Assembly (NCBI RefSeq): GCF_000002235.5
Contig: NW_022145609.1
Location: forward strand, 6,827,214 to 6,891,213
DNA: 64,000 nt
Direction: 5' to 3'
From: Strongylocentrotus purpuratus
Taxonomy: Eukaryota; Echinodermata; Echinoidea; Camarodonta; Strongylocentrotidae
Part shown: positions 11,423 to 24,400 of the stretch, piece by piece
Position numbering within the stretch: the stretch's first letter is position 1
Layout of the letters: each line of letters starts with the position of its first letter
Notes under the pieces: generated by a model
What the model was told of the DNA's origin: nothing
Seen by the model: only the letters and a program-made list of their open reading frames with translations
The model's database searches: none
Made by a program: the position numbers and the translations under genes

Positions 11423-12632
11423 TTATTATTTATTATTATTTATTATTCTTCCTCGAATTTGTTCGCAGGATATCTCAAGACTGAATCAAGCCATTGTCAT
11501 GAAACTTTCAATGATGATAGATCTTAGTCTAACTTAAAACTGCGTGACTTTTCAAAGACTCAAAGTCATCGTGACGTCATCCAGGCGCCATTTTGTGAAA
11601 ATCAACTAATGATCATATCTTCATAACGGAAAAGTATTTCTCATTCATAATTATCACGATTAAGATCAATATCCGTCCGGTCAATTTCAGGTCAATAAAC
11701 ATGCGCAAATGCGCGCGTGCGCGCTCGTCCGCCCGTTCACACGCGCGCGCAAAAATTTAAAATGCTCTAAATCATCCCAATTTTTTTTTGCATACGTTTC
11801 AGGCCATATAGAGCATTTGATAAAAAATCACGCGCATGCGCGCGCGTATTTTGCGCGTACTAGCATTTTGCAACATAGAATCGCCAAATTTTCTTTATCA
11901 TCATATTTGGCACATTTTTCCAAGCATTTTGATAACTTGTTCATCTTTTAATAACGCAATGAGCGTCCGCCAAAGTTGACAGCGCGCGCGGATCTGCGTT
12001 ATCTTTATCCACAATACATGGGCAAAATCATGCCTATACAAAATTCAATGTAACTCTTTAGAATAGATAGGAACTCCCAATATTTTTTTCATATTTAGAT
12101 AGATTATGAGTCGGAGATATGATTTCATGTCTCGTTTGACCCTCAATTAAATCATGACGTCATCATAATGGCCTCCGAACTCAAAATTTTAATTTGCACA
12201 TTATGACGTAAGCATATTTTTGGAAAACTGATTGTATCTCTGTAAATATTGATTGATTTTGTTTCAAATTTTGATATGATCTAGCTGAGACAATTTTCTA
12301 CAAATGCAGTGTCCACAATTTTTCCTTTTGACAAAGGCATCATGGCGTAATCTTGCAATTAAAGGAGGCATGTCAATTTTTCAGATTTTGCATTCATTCT
12401 CTATGGGACATGACTTTTTCTCAAAAGTGGATTCTACATTCTTGTCTTTCGCGAGTAATATCTCCATTGTTTTAGCTTTGTTTACGCTGAGATTCGAGTA
12501 TGTTGCAGCTGAGACAATAAGCTATTACTAGTGTGCCTTTCATTTTTCGATCAGATGCCAGGATTATGCTCATATTTCACTTGCAAAGTAGGATTTGAGA
12601 ATTCCATTTCCTGTTTACCTGTAATCGCTATG

Positions 12633-12706
12633 GGAAATGTTTTGGTATATCGGTAACGCATTTGACTTCCATCCTCGAGATCCATGGTTCGAGTCCGAGT
12701 GTCTCC
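12633..12706 (+). repeat. tRNA-like module in copy D
   Basis: 74 nt, same position in the body as in copies C and E, B box GGTTCGAGTCC intact, acceptor stem weakened at its base. Confidence 0.55.
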
Positions 12707-13146
12707 AACAATATTTGTCTTCATTTTATTTTTTGACCTTTCACTGTACCATCTCCTTTGATTATTAAAACACGTAGAATCGCAAATAATGTAATAAACA
12801 ACCCTTTTTACTTTATTATTACCCTATTTTCACTTGATCCATTACTTTTTGCGTGTAATCCCTATGGGAGATGATTTTTTCTCAAATCTGGATTCTACAT
12901 TGCTGTCTTTTGCGAGCAATATCGCCTTTATTTCTGCTTGGATTTTGTTGATTTTGAGTAAGTTGCAGCTGAGACAAGTTTCCACAAGATTTATGTAGAC
13001 TATCTAACATTATCATGACGTTATCATAGTCAAAAATTCAATCATAGGTGACATGTCAATTATTATATATAACAATCCTCAATCGAATACCTGAAGGGGG
13101 CGCTATACCACTTTTAATCATGGTCATCTGGAAGGCATTGTTCTCA

Positions 13147-13330
13147 ATTGCATCTCTCTCTTTCCTCTCTCTTGCTCTTTTACTTCTCTCATGTTCTGCC
13201 CCTCTCCGTTTTTGGTCTGTCTCTGTATCTATCTATCTCTCTTCTCTTTCACCCTCTCCCTCTCTCTTTCTCTCTCTCTTGCCTTGCCTTGCCTCCCTCT
13301 TATTCTCTTGGTCTGTCTCCCTCTGCCCTA
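13147..13330. repeat. CT-rich microsatellite
   Basis: Degenerate (CTCT)n with interspersed TGTCTG. Similar tracts sit in the same part of the body at 15183-15355, 21148-21316, 29120-29345, 29893-29935, 54200-54290 and 55009-55212. Open frames over them give Ser/Leu-rich strings and are not genes. Confidence 0.8.
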
Positions 13331-14673
13331 CAGTTGAAACTTGACTCATGGATAGACCATAATGGGAGTAGTAAACGAAAGATGAAATCGTGAAAATGCG
13401 TTCTTCATTATGTTACACATGACCATACGTATCACCTAATTCGTCAAAGTGACGAATCAAAGTCTAGTTATTTATTTATTATTCTTCCTCGAATTTGTTC
13501 GCAGGATATCTCAAGACTGAATAAAGCCATTGTCACAAATCTTTCAATGATGATAGATCTTAGTCTAACTTAGAACTGCGTGACTTTTCAAAGACTCAAA
13601 ATTATCGTGACGTCATCCAGGCGCCATTTTGTGAAAATCAACTTATGATCATATCTTCATAACGTAAAGAATTTTTTCATTCATATATATCATGATTAAG
13701 ATCAATATCCGTCCGGTCAATTTCAGGTCAATAAAAGTGCGCAAATGCGCGCGTGCGCGTTCGTCCGCGCGTTTACGCGCGCGTAAAAATTTAAAATGCC
13801 CTAAATCATCCCAAATTTTTTTTGCATACGTTTCAGGCCATTTGGAGCATTTGACAAAAAATCACGCTCACGCGCATGCGCGCGCTTTTTTTTTGTGCGT
13901 ACTAGCATTTTGCAACATAGAATCGCTGAATTTTCTCTATCATCATATTTGGCACATTTTTCCAAGCATTTTGATAACTTTTTCATCTTTTAATAACGCA
14001 ATGAGCGTCCGTCAAAGTTGACAGCGCGCGCGGACCTGCGTTATCTTTATCCACAATACATGAGCAAAAACATGCCTATACAAAATTCCTTGTAACTCTT
14101 CAGAATAGATAGGAAATCCCAATATTTTTTCATATTTAGATAGATTATGAGTCGAAAATATGATTTCATGTCTCATTTGACCCTCAATTAACTCATGACG
14201 TCATCATAATGGCCTCCAAACTCAAAATTTTAATTTGCATATTATGACGTCAGCATATTTTTGGAAAATTGATTGTATCTCTGTAAATATTGATCAATTT
14301 TCTTTCAAATTTTGATATGTTCTAGCTGAGACAATTTTCTACAAATATAGTGACCACAATTTCTAATTTTGACAAAGGCATCATGGTGTATTATTGCGAT
14401 TAAAGGAGGCATGTCAATTTTTCAGATTTTGCTTGTATTCTCTATGGGACATGACTTTTTCTCAAAACTGGATTCTACACTCCTGTCTTTCGCGAGCAAA
14501 ATCTCCGTTGTTTTAGCTTAGTTTTCGCTGAGCTTCGAATATGTTGTAGCTGAGACAATAAGCTATCACACGTGTGCCTTTTATTTTTCGATCAGATGCC
14601 GGGATTATGCTCATATTTCACTTGCAAAGTAGGATTTGAGAATTCCATTTCCTGTTTACGTGTAATCGCTATG

Positions 14674-14747
14674 GGAAATGTTTTGGTATATCGGTAACGC
14701 ACTTGACTTCCATCCTCAAGATCCATGGTTCGAGTCCGGGTGTCTCC
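14674..14747 (+). repeat. tRNA-like module in copy E
   Basis: 74 nt, B box GGTTCGAGTCC intact; otherwise as in copy D. Confidence 0.55.
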
Positions 14748-15462
14748 AACAATATTTGTCTTCACTTTTTTTTTCTTTTTGACCTTTCACTGTACCATCT
14801 CCTTTGATTATTAAAACACGTAGAATCGCAAATAATGTAATAAACAACCCTATTTTCACTTAATCCATTACTTTTTGCGTTTAACCCCTATGGAAGATGA
14901 CATTTTCTCAAATCTGGATTCTACATTCCTGTGTTTTGAGCAATATCGCCGATATTTCTGCTTGGATTTTGTTGATTTTTGAGTATGTTGTAGCTGAGAC
15001 AAGTTTTCACAAGATTTATGTAGACTATCTAACATTATCATGACGTTATCATAGTCAAAAATTCAATCATACATGTAGGTGACATGTCAATTATCATATA
15101 TAACAATCCTCAATCGAATACCTGACGGGGGTGCTATACCACTTTCAATCATGGTCATCTGGAAGGCATTGTTCTCAATTGCATCTCTCTCTCTCCTCTC
15201 TCTTGCTCTTTTACTTCTCCTCATGTTCTGCCCCTCTCCTTTTTTGGTCTGTCTCTGCATCTATCTATCTCTCTTCTCTTTCACCCTCTCCCTCTCTCTC
15301 TCTCTCTCTTGCCTTGCGTCCCTCTTATTCTCTTGGTCTGTCTCCCTCTGCTCTACAGTTGAAAATTGACTCATGGATAGACCATAATGGGAGTAGTAAA
15401 CGAAATATGAAATCGTAAAAATGCGTTCTTTATTATGTTACCCATGAGCATACGTATCACCC

Positions 15463-15545
15463 AGGCCTGATAAAAACCCGATTTAAATCGGTTTCCCGAT
15501 TTTTTTTATTTTTCCCGATTTTTTCCCGATTTTTTTTTTCTTCCC

Positions 15546-15586
<41 letters not shown>

Positions 15587-15836
15587 TTTTTTTTTTTTTT
15601 TTTCCCCTTCCCTATTTTATCCTGATTTTCCCGATTTCCCTCTTATTATCTCTATTCTTCCCTATTTTTCCCCCAATTTTCCCAAGTTTGTCTCAATTTT
15701 CTTACTCGAAAGGGGGGAATGTTGTTAGATGCCATTTTTTCCCCGCGAATCGCCTTTTTTTTTTTTTACTCAAGGGGGGCGTGGTTGAGGGGAAAACAAA
15801 AAACCTTTTTTTTTTTTAGTGCTCACTATCACCCCT
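15463..15836. repeat. Insertion of CCCGATTT-rich low-complexity DNA
   Basis: About 370 bp made of repeated TTCCCGATTT, a long A run and T runs. It begins AGGCCTGATAAAAACCCG and contains the palindrome CCGATTTAAATCGG. It separates the ACGTATCACC arm of copy E from its hairpin; TATCACC or TCACC occurs on both sides. The class is unknown; it may be a small transposon with an expanded simple repeat. Confidence 0.55.
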
Positions 15837-17276
15837 GATCACCTAATTCGTCTCGGTGACGAATTAAAGTCTAGTTAGGTGATACGTACGAAGTCTACGT
15901 ATCACCTATTGATTTCGTCAAGATTTTCTTTATTATTATTCTTCCTCGATTTTGTTCGCAGGATATCTCAAGACTGAATAAAGCCATTGTCATGAAACTT
16001 TCAACGATGATAGATCTTAGTCTAACTTAGAACTGCGTGACTTTTCAAAGACTCAAAGTCATCGTGACGTCATCCAGACGCCATTTTGTGAAAATCAACT
16101 TATGATCATATCTTAATGAAAGAATGCCATTTCTCATTCATATTTGTCATGATCAAGGTCAATATTTGTCGGGTCAAGTTCAGGTCAATAAATGCGCGCA
16201 AAAATGCGCGTACGCGTAGGTGCGCGCGTTAATGCGCGCATAAAATTTTAAATTGCTCAAAATCGTCTTAATCTTTTTTTTGCATACGTTTCAGGCCATT
16301 ACAAGCATTCTTAAAAAATCGCGCAAAACACGCATTTTTGCGCGTTTTCGTTCGTCACGGCCGAACGAAAAATAATTCCTCTGCAAAAACTTTTGACACA
16401 ATATTCCTCATAATTTTCCGAACAATTTGATACCAAGTTTATCTCTTTATCACTATTAATAACGGAATGAGCGTCCGTTCAAGATAACTGTCCGCACGCA
16501 CGATTTTTGTAATGCATAGCATATACGGGCAAAAACATGCCTATAAAAAGTCCATTGGGATGAATAAGGATTGCCATTTTTTTTCTTCATATTTAGATAG
16601 AGTATGAGTCGAAGGTATGATTTCATATCTCATTTGGCCATTAAGTACATCTTGACGTCATCATAATGGCCTTGGAAGTCAAAATATAAAAATGCATATC
16701 ATGACGTCATTATATTTATGGAAAAATAAGTGTATTTCTCTCAATTTTCATTGATTTCCTACTAGATTTTAATATGTTGTAGTCGAGGCAATCGTCTACA
16801 AGATCGATTCACACCAATTTTCATTTAAATAATGTCATCATAGTACAAAATGCAATTTAAGGCCACATGTCAGAATTGTATTAATTTGCGTGTTATGTGT
16901 ATGGAAGGTGAATTTTGTTCACATCATGAATCTACATGACATTCATCTTTGAGCACTATCTATTTTATTTGTGCTCTGTTTTCTCCCAAATTTGGGTATG
17001 TTATAGCTGAGACCATGGGCTATAAAAATGGTGCTTTTAGTTTTTTGATCAGATAATGAGATCATGTCACACTTTTCAGTTAAATGTTGAAATGATGAAT
17101 ATGTCACGTATGTCCTATTTGTGAAACTTAAACGTTAGCAGTGTCCTCGTATTCAAATTATGTAAGGAAACCCTTTTACTTTCTAGACTTTACTGTCAGA
17201 CACTATTGAGTGACTGACTGACATCTTTTTTTCTCTGGTAATAAAATACATAAAATTAGCGTTATAGGGAACATAA

Positions 17277-17921
17277 GCATTTGGCTACATTAATAACCCA
17301 CTCTGTTCTAATTGTTCATTTCCTATTCAAGACTTGAATAATGACGAACTTCATTCAATATTTGGTAGTAATACTGCAGATACTTATACTGATATCAATG
17401 ATTTAAACTATTTTTCCGAAAAACAATATGAGTTTCATTTCAGTAGGTTTCTGAACTGTAAATATTATATTGATGAGGATTTTACGACTGATTTCAGTAA
17501 CATTGACTATCATTTTAGTATTTTACATTTTAATTCGCGTAGTTTAAACATATATTGTAATGCTTTAACCAATTTCATCTGTACTTTATGTATAGATTTC
17601 TCTGAAACTTGGATTAATGACAGTACGCCACTATTATTCAATGTGTCTGGTTATTCATTTATACATTCTAATCGCCAAGTCGGAAAGAGTGGAGGTGTTG
17701 GTCTATTGGTCGCTGACAATTTTGAATATGAAATACGCAATGATATATTTATTTTATACCCATCATACAATTATGAATCACTGTTTATTGAAAGCAACTT
17801 GCCGAGACATAAGAATATTATTGTAGGTGTGATATATAGCAAACCCCAATCAAATATCAATGATTTCATCCCTGTCTTTGAAAATGTTTTACAGAAAACT
17901 TATACTTATAATTATAATTGA
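17277..17921 (+). pseudogene. LINE (CR1/L2-like) endonuclease fragment, copy 1
   Basis: The frame opens without an ATG. It reads LCSNCSFPIQ, like the tail of the Cys-rich finger before the endonuclease in CR1/L2-type LINEs, then endonuclease motifs: FHFNSRSL is represented by LHFNSRSL, then SETWIND, SGYSFIHSN, GGVGLLV and IVGVIYSKP. It then breaks off before the GDFNID motif, which copy 2 keeps; about 110 bp are missing here. The usual residues between the strand and SETW are also shortened. No reverse transcriptase follows. Ordinary LINE copies lose their 5' part, whereas here only an internal 5' piece is kept, so capture by the Helitron-like carrier is the better explanation. Confidence 0.7.
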
Positions 17922-18258
17922 CAAGCCTTCGAGAAAGACTGACGGATCAATATCCCTCTAATCCACATTTCTTATACAATGACAGTATATATCAATGCGA
18001 TATTTAAAGATTTTATTTTCAAGCAACTAGCGAATCTCACGTCGACAACTCAAAATGATCGCTAATGTATACCCACATTTATTTTGACTTTTCATGTACG
18101 CCGGGACATCGTGACGTCATACACTATTTACTTTTAAATATTCAGGCATCAGCTCTTATTTATCAATTACATTTTCATTTCTTTGAATAAGATAAAATCG
18201 TCAAAATGCGTTCTTCATGATGTAAATTAGAGTCAAAAGTGTAACTGGTTACTGTATA

Positions 18259-18866
18259 AAAATAACAGAGTGACGGAGGAATCGTATGTATCGCAGACTT
18301 CATGTGACGAATCCTAACCTAAAAAATCTACTTGGAAAAGAAGAAAACTGCTCAATCATTTTAGCCTTCATAAAAGGTACTGGAAGATATCGATAATTAT
18401 AAAGTGTATTATAGCATTGTGTTGTTATCATTCTTGTGCTTTTCAGGATTTTTTTATTTTTCAAAAAAGTAACAGAGTGGCGGAGGAGATGATGGACATA
18501 CGAAAGCCGGAATAAATGATGGCAGCCGATTATTAAATGCGCATACTATAAAACATAAGACACATTATTTATCATTAACCCTATAAATTGACACCGAAAC
18601 TTCATGATAACAATTCCAACCAGCTCTAACAATAAATGATTAAAAAATAATGAATAACGAGCACATTAACCCCCCCATAATCTTTAATCTGGCACTTAGC
18701 CAATAACGAAGACCAAGATAAATCTTTATCTCACACACTGGGCAAGTATCAGGATCACAGAAACGTAGAGCAGCAGAAGTGATAGCAAGACGCCCTCACA
18801 CACAGCCTGGCGAAAATCATCGAAATCGATGGATAGCGCCAACAAACCCAACAACAACAACAAGCA
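18259..18866. other. Extra DNA in copy F absent from copy L
   Basis: The flanking sequence GTGTAACTGGTTACTG and CACAGGGTCAA is continuous at 32190-32210 and 57165-57185 but is split here by about 608 bp. The extra DNA has no long frame; it contains two related segments AACAGAGTG-CGGAGGA. I do not recognise it. Confidence 0.45.
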
Positions 18867-19069
18867 CAGGGTCAATGGTGATATATCGTCTCAATCTATC
18901 TTCCCTAGATCCATGATGATCAAGGAGACACGATTCAATATTGACATATGGATAGATCATAGTGGGAGAGGCATTTTATAAAATAATATATCGTGTAATG
19001 CATTATTCGTTATGTAAACCATTATCAAACGTATCACCTAATTCGTCTAAGTGACGAATTAAAGTCTAG

Positions 19070-20471
19070 TATTTATTTTGTGTCTGTATAGAAGAAATTA
19101 TTATTATTCTTCCTCAATTTTGTTCGCAGGATATCTCAAGAATGGCAAAAGCCATTGTCATGAAACTTTCAATGATGATAGATCTTAGTCCAACTTAGAA
19201 CTGCATGACTTTTCAAAGACTCAAAATTATCGTGACGTCATCCAGGCGCCATTTTGTAAAAATCAACTTATGATCATATCTTCATAACGGAAAGTAATTT
19301 TTCATTCATTTTTATCATGAATAAGATCAATATCCTTCCGGTCAATTTCAGATCAAAAAACGTGCGCAAATCCGCGCGTACGCGTTCGTGCGCGTGTTTA
19401 CGTGCGCGCAAAAATTTAAAAAGCTCCAAATCATTCCCAATTTTTTTTGCACACGTTTCAAGCCATATGGAGCATTTGACAAAAAATCACTCAAACGCGC
19501 ATGCGCGCGCGTTGTTTCCGCGTTCTGGCATTTTGCAACATATAATCGCCAAATTTTCTATGTCATCATGTTTGGCATATTTTTCCAAGCATTTTGATAC
19601 CATGTTAATCTCTTTATCACTATTAATAACGGAATGAGCGTCCGTTCAAGATAAATATCCTTGTGCGCGAGCTCATGTATTACATAGTATATATGGGCAA
19701 AAACATGCCTATAAAAAGTCCATTGGGATGAATAAGGACTGCCAAGTTTTTTTCATATTTTGATAGAGTGAGAGTTGGAGATATGATTTCATAGCTCATT
19801 TGGCCATTAAATACATCTTGACGTCATCATAATGGCCTTGGAAGTCAAAATACAAAATTGCATATTATGACGTCATTATATTTTTTGAAAATTTAGTGTA
19901 TTTCTCATAATATTGACTGATTTTCTTCCAAATTGCGGTATCTTGTAGCTTAGGGAATTGCCTACAAGATCAATACACACTGCTTTTTATTTTATTGACG
20001 TCATTATAGTACAAAATTCAATTAAAGGCCACATGTCAGAATTTTCTCAATTTGCGTGTTATGCCTAAGGAAGGTGAATTTCGTTCACATCATGAATCTT
20101 CATGACATTGATCTTTGAGCACTATCTAGCTTATTTGTATTCTATGTTATCCCAAATTTTTAAACGGTGTGGCTAATAAATAATCTACAATATAGACGTA
20201 CATCATTTATCATTTCGATGACATCATTATAGTGAAAATTTCAATTAAAGGTGATATGTCAGAATTTTCTTAGTTTGCGTGTTAGGCGACTTTTTCTGAA
20301 ATCCTGATTCTACAAATCTCTATCGAATACCTGAAGGGGGCGCTATACCACTCTTAATCATGGTCTTTATCGTATTCATGATCATTATCATTAGATCATC
20401 ATCGGCACACTTTCATGATAACAAAATAGCACGTATCACCTAATTCGTCAAAGTGACGAATTAAAGTCTAG
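19070..20471 (+). mobile_element. Helitron-like copy G, body without 5' palindrome
   Basis: Starts TATTTATTTTGTGTCTGTAT right after CTAG and ends CACGTATCACCTAATTCG, hairpin, CTAG at 20468-20471. Copies K and P start with the same 40 or so bases, so these three form a subfamily of about 1.4 kb (K shortened). Confidence 0.6.
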
Positions 20472-21453
20472 TTTATTATCATTATTCTTCTTCCTATTAT
20501 TCTTCCTCGATTTTGTTCGCAGGATATCTCAAGACTGAATAAAGCCATTGTCATGAAACTTTCAACGATGATAGATCTTAGTCTAACTTAGAACTGCGTG
20601 ACTTTTGAAAGACTCAAAATTATTGTGACGTCATCCAGGCGCCATTTTGTGAAAATCAACTTATGATCATATCTTCATAACGGAAAGTAATTTTTCATTC
20701 ATATTTACCATGATTAAGATCAATATCCGTCTGGTCAATATGAGGTCAATAAACGTCCGCAAATTTGCGCGTGCGCGTTCGTCCGCGTGTTTACGCGCGC
20801 GCAAAAATTAAAAAAGCTCTAAATCATACCAAATTTTTTTTGCATACGTTTCAGGCCATTTTAAGCATTTCCAAAAAAAAACGCGGACACGCGCATGCGC
20901 GCACGTTTTCGCGCGTACTGGCATTTTGCAACATAGAATCGCCGAATTTTCTGTCTCATCGTATTTGGCTCATTTTTCCAAGCATTTTGATAACTTGTTC
21001 ACTTTTTAATAACGCAATCAGCAATCAGTTAAAGTTGACAGCACGCGCGGATCTGCGTTATCTTTATCCACAATACATGGGCAAAAACATGCCTATACAA
21101 AATTCATTGTAACTCTTCAGAATAGATAGGAACTCCCAATATTTTTTCTCTCCTCTCTCTTGCTCTTTTACTTCTCCTCTCATGTTCTGCCCCTCTCCTT
21201 TTTTGGTCTGTCTCTGCATCTATCTATCTCTCTTCTCTTTCACCCTCTCCCTCTCTCTCTCTCTCTCTCTTGCCTTGCGTCCCTCTTATTCCCTTGGTCT
21301 GTCTCCCTCTGCCCTACAGTTGAAACTTGACTCATGGATAGACCATAATGGGAGTAGTAAACGAAATATGAAATCGTAAAAATGCGTTCTTTATTATGTT
21401 ACACATAAGCATACGTATCACCTAATTCGTCAAAGTGACGAATTAAAGTCTAG
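20472..21453 (+). mobile_element. Helitron-like copy H, internally deleted
   Basis: Starts with a T-rich tract and TTCTTCCTCGATTTTG, ends with the usual hairpin and CTAG at 21450-21453. At about 21147 the body jumps from the GAACTCCCAATATTTTTTC segment straight into the CT-rich tract, so the middle (including the tRNA-like part) is missing. Confidence 0.55.
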
Positions 21454-24400
21454 TTAGGTGATACGTAACGAAGTCAACGTATCACCTTTTGATTTCGTCA
21501 AGATTTTTATTATTATTATTATTAGGTGATACGTAACGAAGTCAACGTATCACCTTTTGATTTCGTCAAGATTGTTATTTATTATTATTTATTATTTATT
21601 ATTATTCTTCCTCGAATTTGTTCGCAGGATATCTCAAGACTGAATAAAGCCATAATCATGAATCTTTCAATGATGATAGATCTTAGTCTAACTTAAAACT
21701 GCGTGACTTTTCAAAGACTCAAAGTCATCGTGATGTCATCCAGACGCCATTTTGTGAAAATCAACTTATGATCATATCTTCATAACAGAAAGCCATTTCT
21801 CATTCATATTTGTCATGATCAAGGTCAATATTTGTCGGGTCAATTTCAGATCAATAAATGCACGCAAAAATGCGCGTACGCGTAGTTGCGCGCGTTAATG
21901 CGCGCGTAAAATTTAAAATTGCTCAAAATCGTCTTAAATTTTTTTTGCAAACGTTTCAGGCCATTATAAGCATTCTTAAAAAATCGCGCAAAACACGCAT
22001 TTTTGCGCGTTTTCGTTCGTCACGGCCGAACGAAAAATAATTCCTTTGCAAAAACTTTTGACAGGATATTCCTCATAATTTTCCAAACAATTTGATACCA
22101 AGTTTATCTCTTTATCACTATTAATAACGGAATGAGCGTCCGTTCAAGATAACCGTCCGCACGCGCGATTTTTGTAATACATAGCATATACGGGCAAAAA
22201 AACATGCCTATAAAACGTCCATTGGGATGAAGAAGGATTGCCAATTTTTTTTTCATATTTAGATAGAGTATGAGTCGAAGGTATGATTTCATATCTCATT
22301 TGGCCATTAAGTACATCTTGACGTCATCATAATGGCCTTGGAAGTCAAAAATACAAAAATGCATATTATGACGTCATGTTTATGGAAAATTTAGTGTATT
22401 TCTCTTAATATTCATCGATTCTCTTCTAGATTTTAATATGTTGTAGTCGAGGCAATCGTCTACAAGATCAGTCTACACCAATTTTCATTTAAATCATGTC
22501 ATCATAGTACAACATTCAATTTAAGGCCACATGTCAGAATTCTCTTAATTTGCGTGTTATGTCTATGGAAGGTGAATTTTGTTCACATCATGAATCTACA
22601 TGACATTCATCTTTGAGCACTATCTTTTTTATTTGTGCTCTGTTTTCTCCCAAATTTAGGTATGTTATAGCTGAGACCATGGGCTATAAAAACGGTGCTT
22701 TTAGTTTTTTGATCAGATGTTGATATCTCGTCGAAATTTTCAATTGAAAGTTGGAATTGCAAATTCTGTAGAACTTTGCGGTAATTATGATAATGTCACG
22801 TATGTCCTATTTTTGAAATTTTATCGTTAGCAGTGTCCTAGTATTGAAATGAAATGATAGTGTTTTTATTGTTACTAAAAATAAAAGAACAACAATGCAT
22901 TGCTGCCTAAACAGCCAAATTTGGCAACGTTTTACAAATGTAAAATACAATATAAAAAAACATTCAGAATTATTAGAAGTAAAAGTAGAAGAAGAAAGAG
23001 GGAAGAGAGGATTGAGAAGAAAGGAGAAGGGTGAGATGTATAGCTGCCTTCCTCTTTCTGTCTTGCTCTGTCTCCCTCTGTCTCGATCTGCCTCTCTCTT
23101 TCTTTATAGTATCTCCCCTCTCTGCATCATCTCAGTGTCTCATTTATTAGTTTATTACATGTACACAAATCAAAGGCAATTTGAACCAATTTCTATCGTT
23201 TGGCCATTCACTGCCATGCATACAATTATTTCTAGATTTAACATCTCATAGCTGTTTGGTTATGATGGGTAAAATATTAATATCTTAATCATATTAATTG
23301 AATCAGGACTAAATAAATCACTTTATACATGTTTTAATTTTTTTTAAAGTGTTAATAAACTTTATTTTTATGTTATCTCAAGACTTGACAGATGGCACAC
23401 GAAAGCATTCACATCCACAGTGTGTCGACACGTTATTCAAACGATAGATCTTTCTTTCCAATACAGAACGGTCAATAAGCTGCATGAAACTTAAGATATA
23501 GTCCTTATAGTCCGGCAGCCAAATCCAGATTATTGGCCTAACCTTGTTTTATGGTCTATAGTTTTTTTTTCAATGGATTTTGATTGCTTAGACCTTCTAT
23601 TTCAAGAATCCGATTGCTGACACTCTGTCAGCCTTGAGCAATTTAAGATATATGACGTCATACAAAATGGCCGCCAAAGTACATGATTTTCATTTAAAAA
23701 TGAATAATAAATATATAATAAGGATTTTTTCTTCAATTTTTGGCAGCCAAATGTCTGTATCTCTCTAGGACAATCACTAAAAATATGTTTCGTGTGTTGC
23801 ATGGCCAGGAATGACCAGCTTATTTGCATATTTTGAAAAAGCGCCCTCTATAAACATATTAATTTGAATAAAATATGTGTGCCAGCCAAATGCCAATTTC
23901 TTAAATCTATGTCACGTTAAAATCATATTAAATGCTTTTTGGGGGAAACAATTGCAGTTGTGCTGCATTAATCTTTCATCGTGTTTGGTACAAATTTAGA
24001 TAGGGTAGGTGTGGGGAATGGAAGACCCTTAAGCACATTTGCATAATTTACATAAACATGAACAATGTTACACATACAGACATTTTTGTATTCTCTTTAG
24101 TATTTTTTCTCTTTATTTGGTAACGAAATTGTGGTGATGATGTAACTGATTAATAAGATAACAGTGATTAATGACGCCATCACCAAAGGTCTCTCATTAC
24201 CTACATGTGTAGGTAATAAGGGACAGTTACAAATCAAGACATTTTAAATACAATTTGAATGAAAATGGGATTGTTATAGTTAGTTCAAACACTTTTTGAA
24301 TGATATACATGCAGCCAATGAACTTACTGTGATTTTGAAACGATTTTAAAACAATGGGGCCCAAAATGTTTCTGTAGTTTTTTGTTTACCGTAATAAAGG

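Larger units (their letters stand above)
11423..13467 (+). mobile_element. Helitron-like copy D, body without 5' palindrome
   Basis: Starts directly after the CTAG of copy C with a TTATTATT tract and CTTCCTCGAATTTG, and ends with ACGTATCACCT, the AATTCGTCA hairpin, AAAGT and CTAG at 13464-13467. It carries a tRNA-like module and a CT-rich tract, plus the recurring segment GAATACCTGAAGGGGGCGC. No gene. Confidence 0.6.
13468..15874 (+). mobile_element. Helitron-like copy E, body without 5' palindrome
   Basis: Begins TTATTTATTTATTATTCTTCC immediately after copy D and ends with the AATTCGTC hairpin and CTAG at 15871-15874. It is close to copy D through the tRNA-like module and the CT-rich tract. 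Its subterminal repeat is split by an insertion at about 15463-15836. Confidence 0.6.
15875..19069 (+). mobile_element. Helitron-like copy F with captured LINE endonuclease
   Basis: Starts TTAGGTGATACGTACG directly after the CTAG of copy E and ends with ACGTATCACCTAATTCG, hairpin and CTAG at 19066-19069. The 5' half is the usual body. From about 17277 to 17960 it holds part of a LINE ORF2. Compared with copy L it carries about 610 bp of extra DNA near 18259-18866 and lacks about 110 bp of the LINE part. Confidence 0.6.

Noticed and set aside
13048-15418. Ser/Leu-rich frames over the CT-rich tracts
   Set aside because: These are translations of microsatellites; both phases are open.
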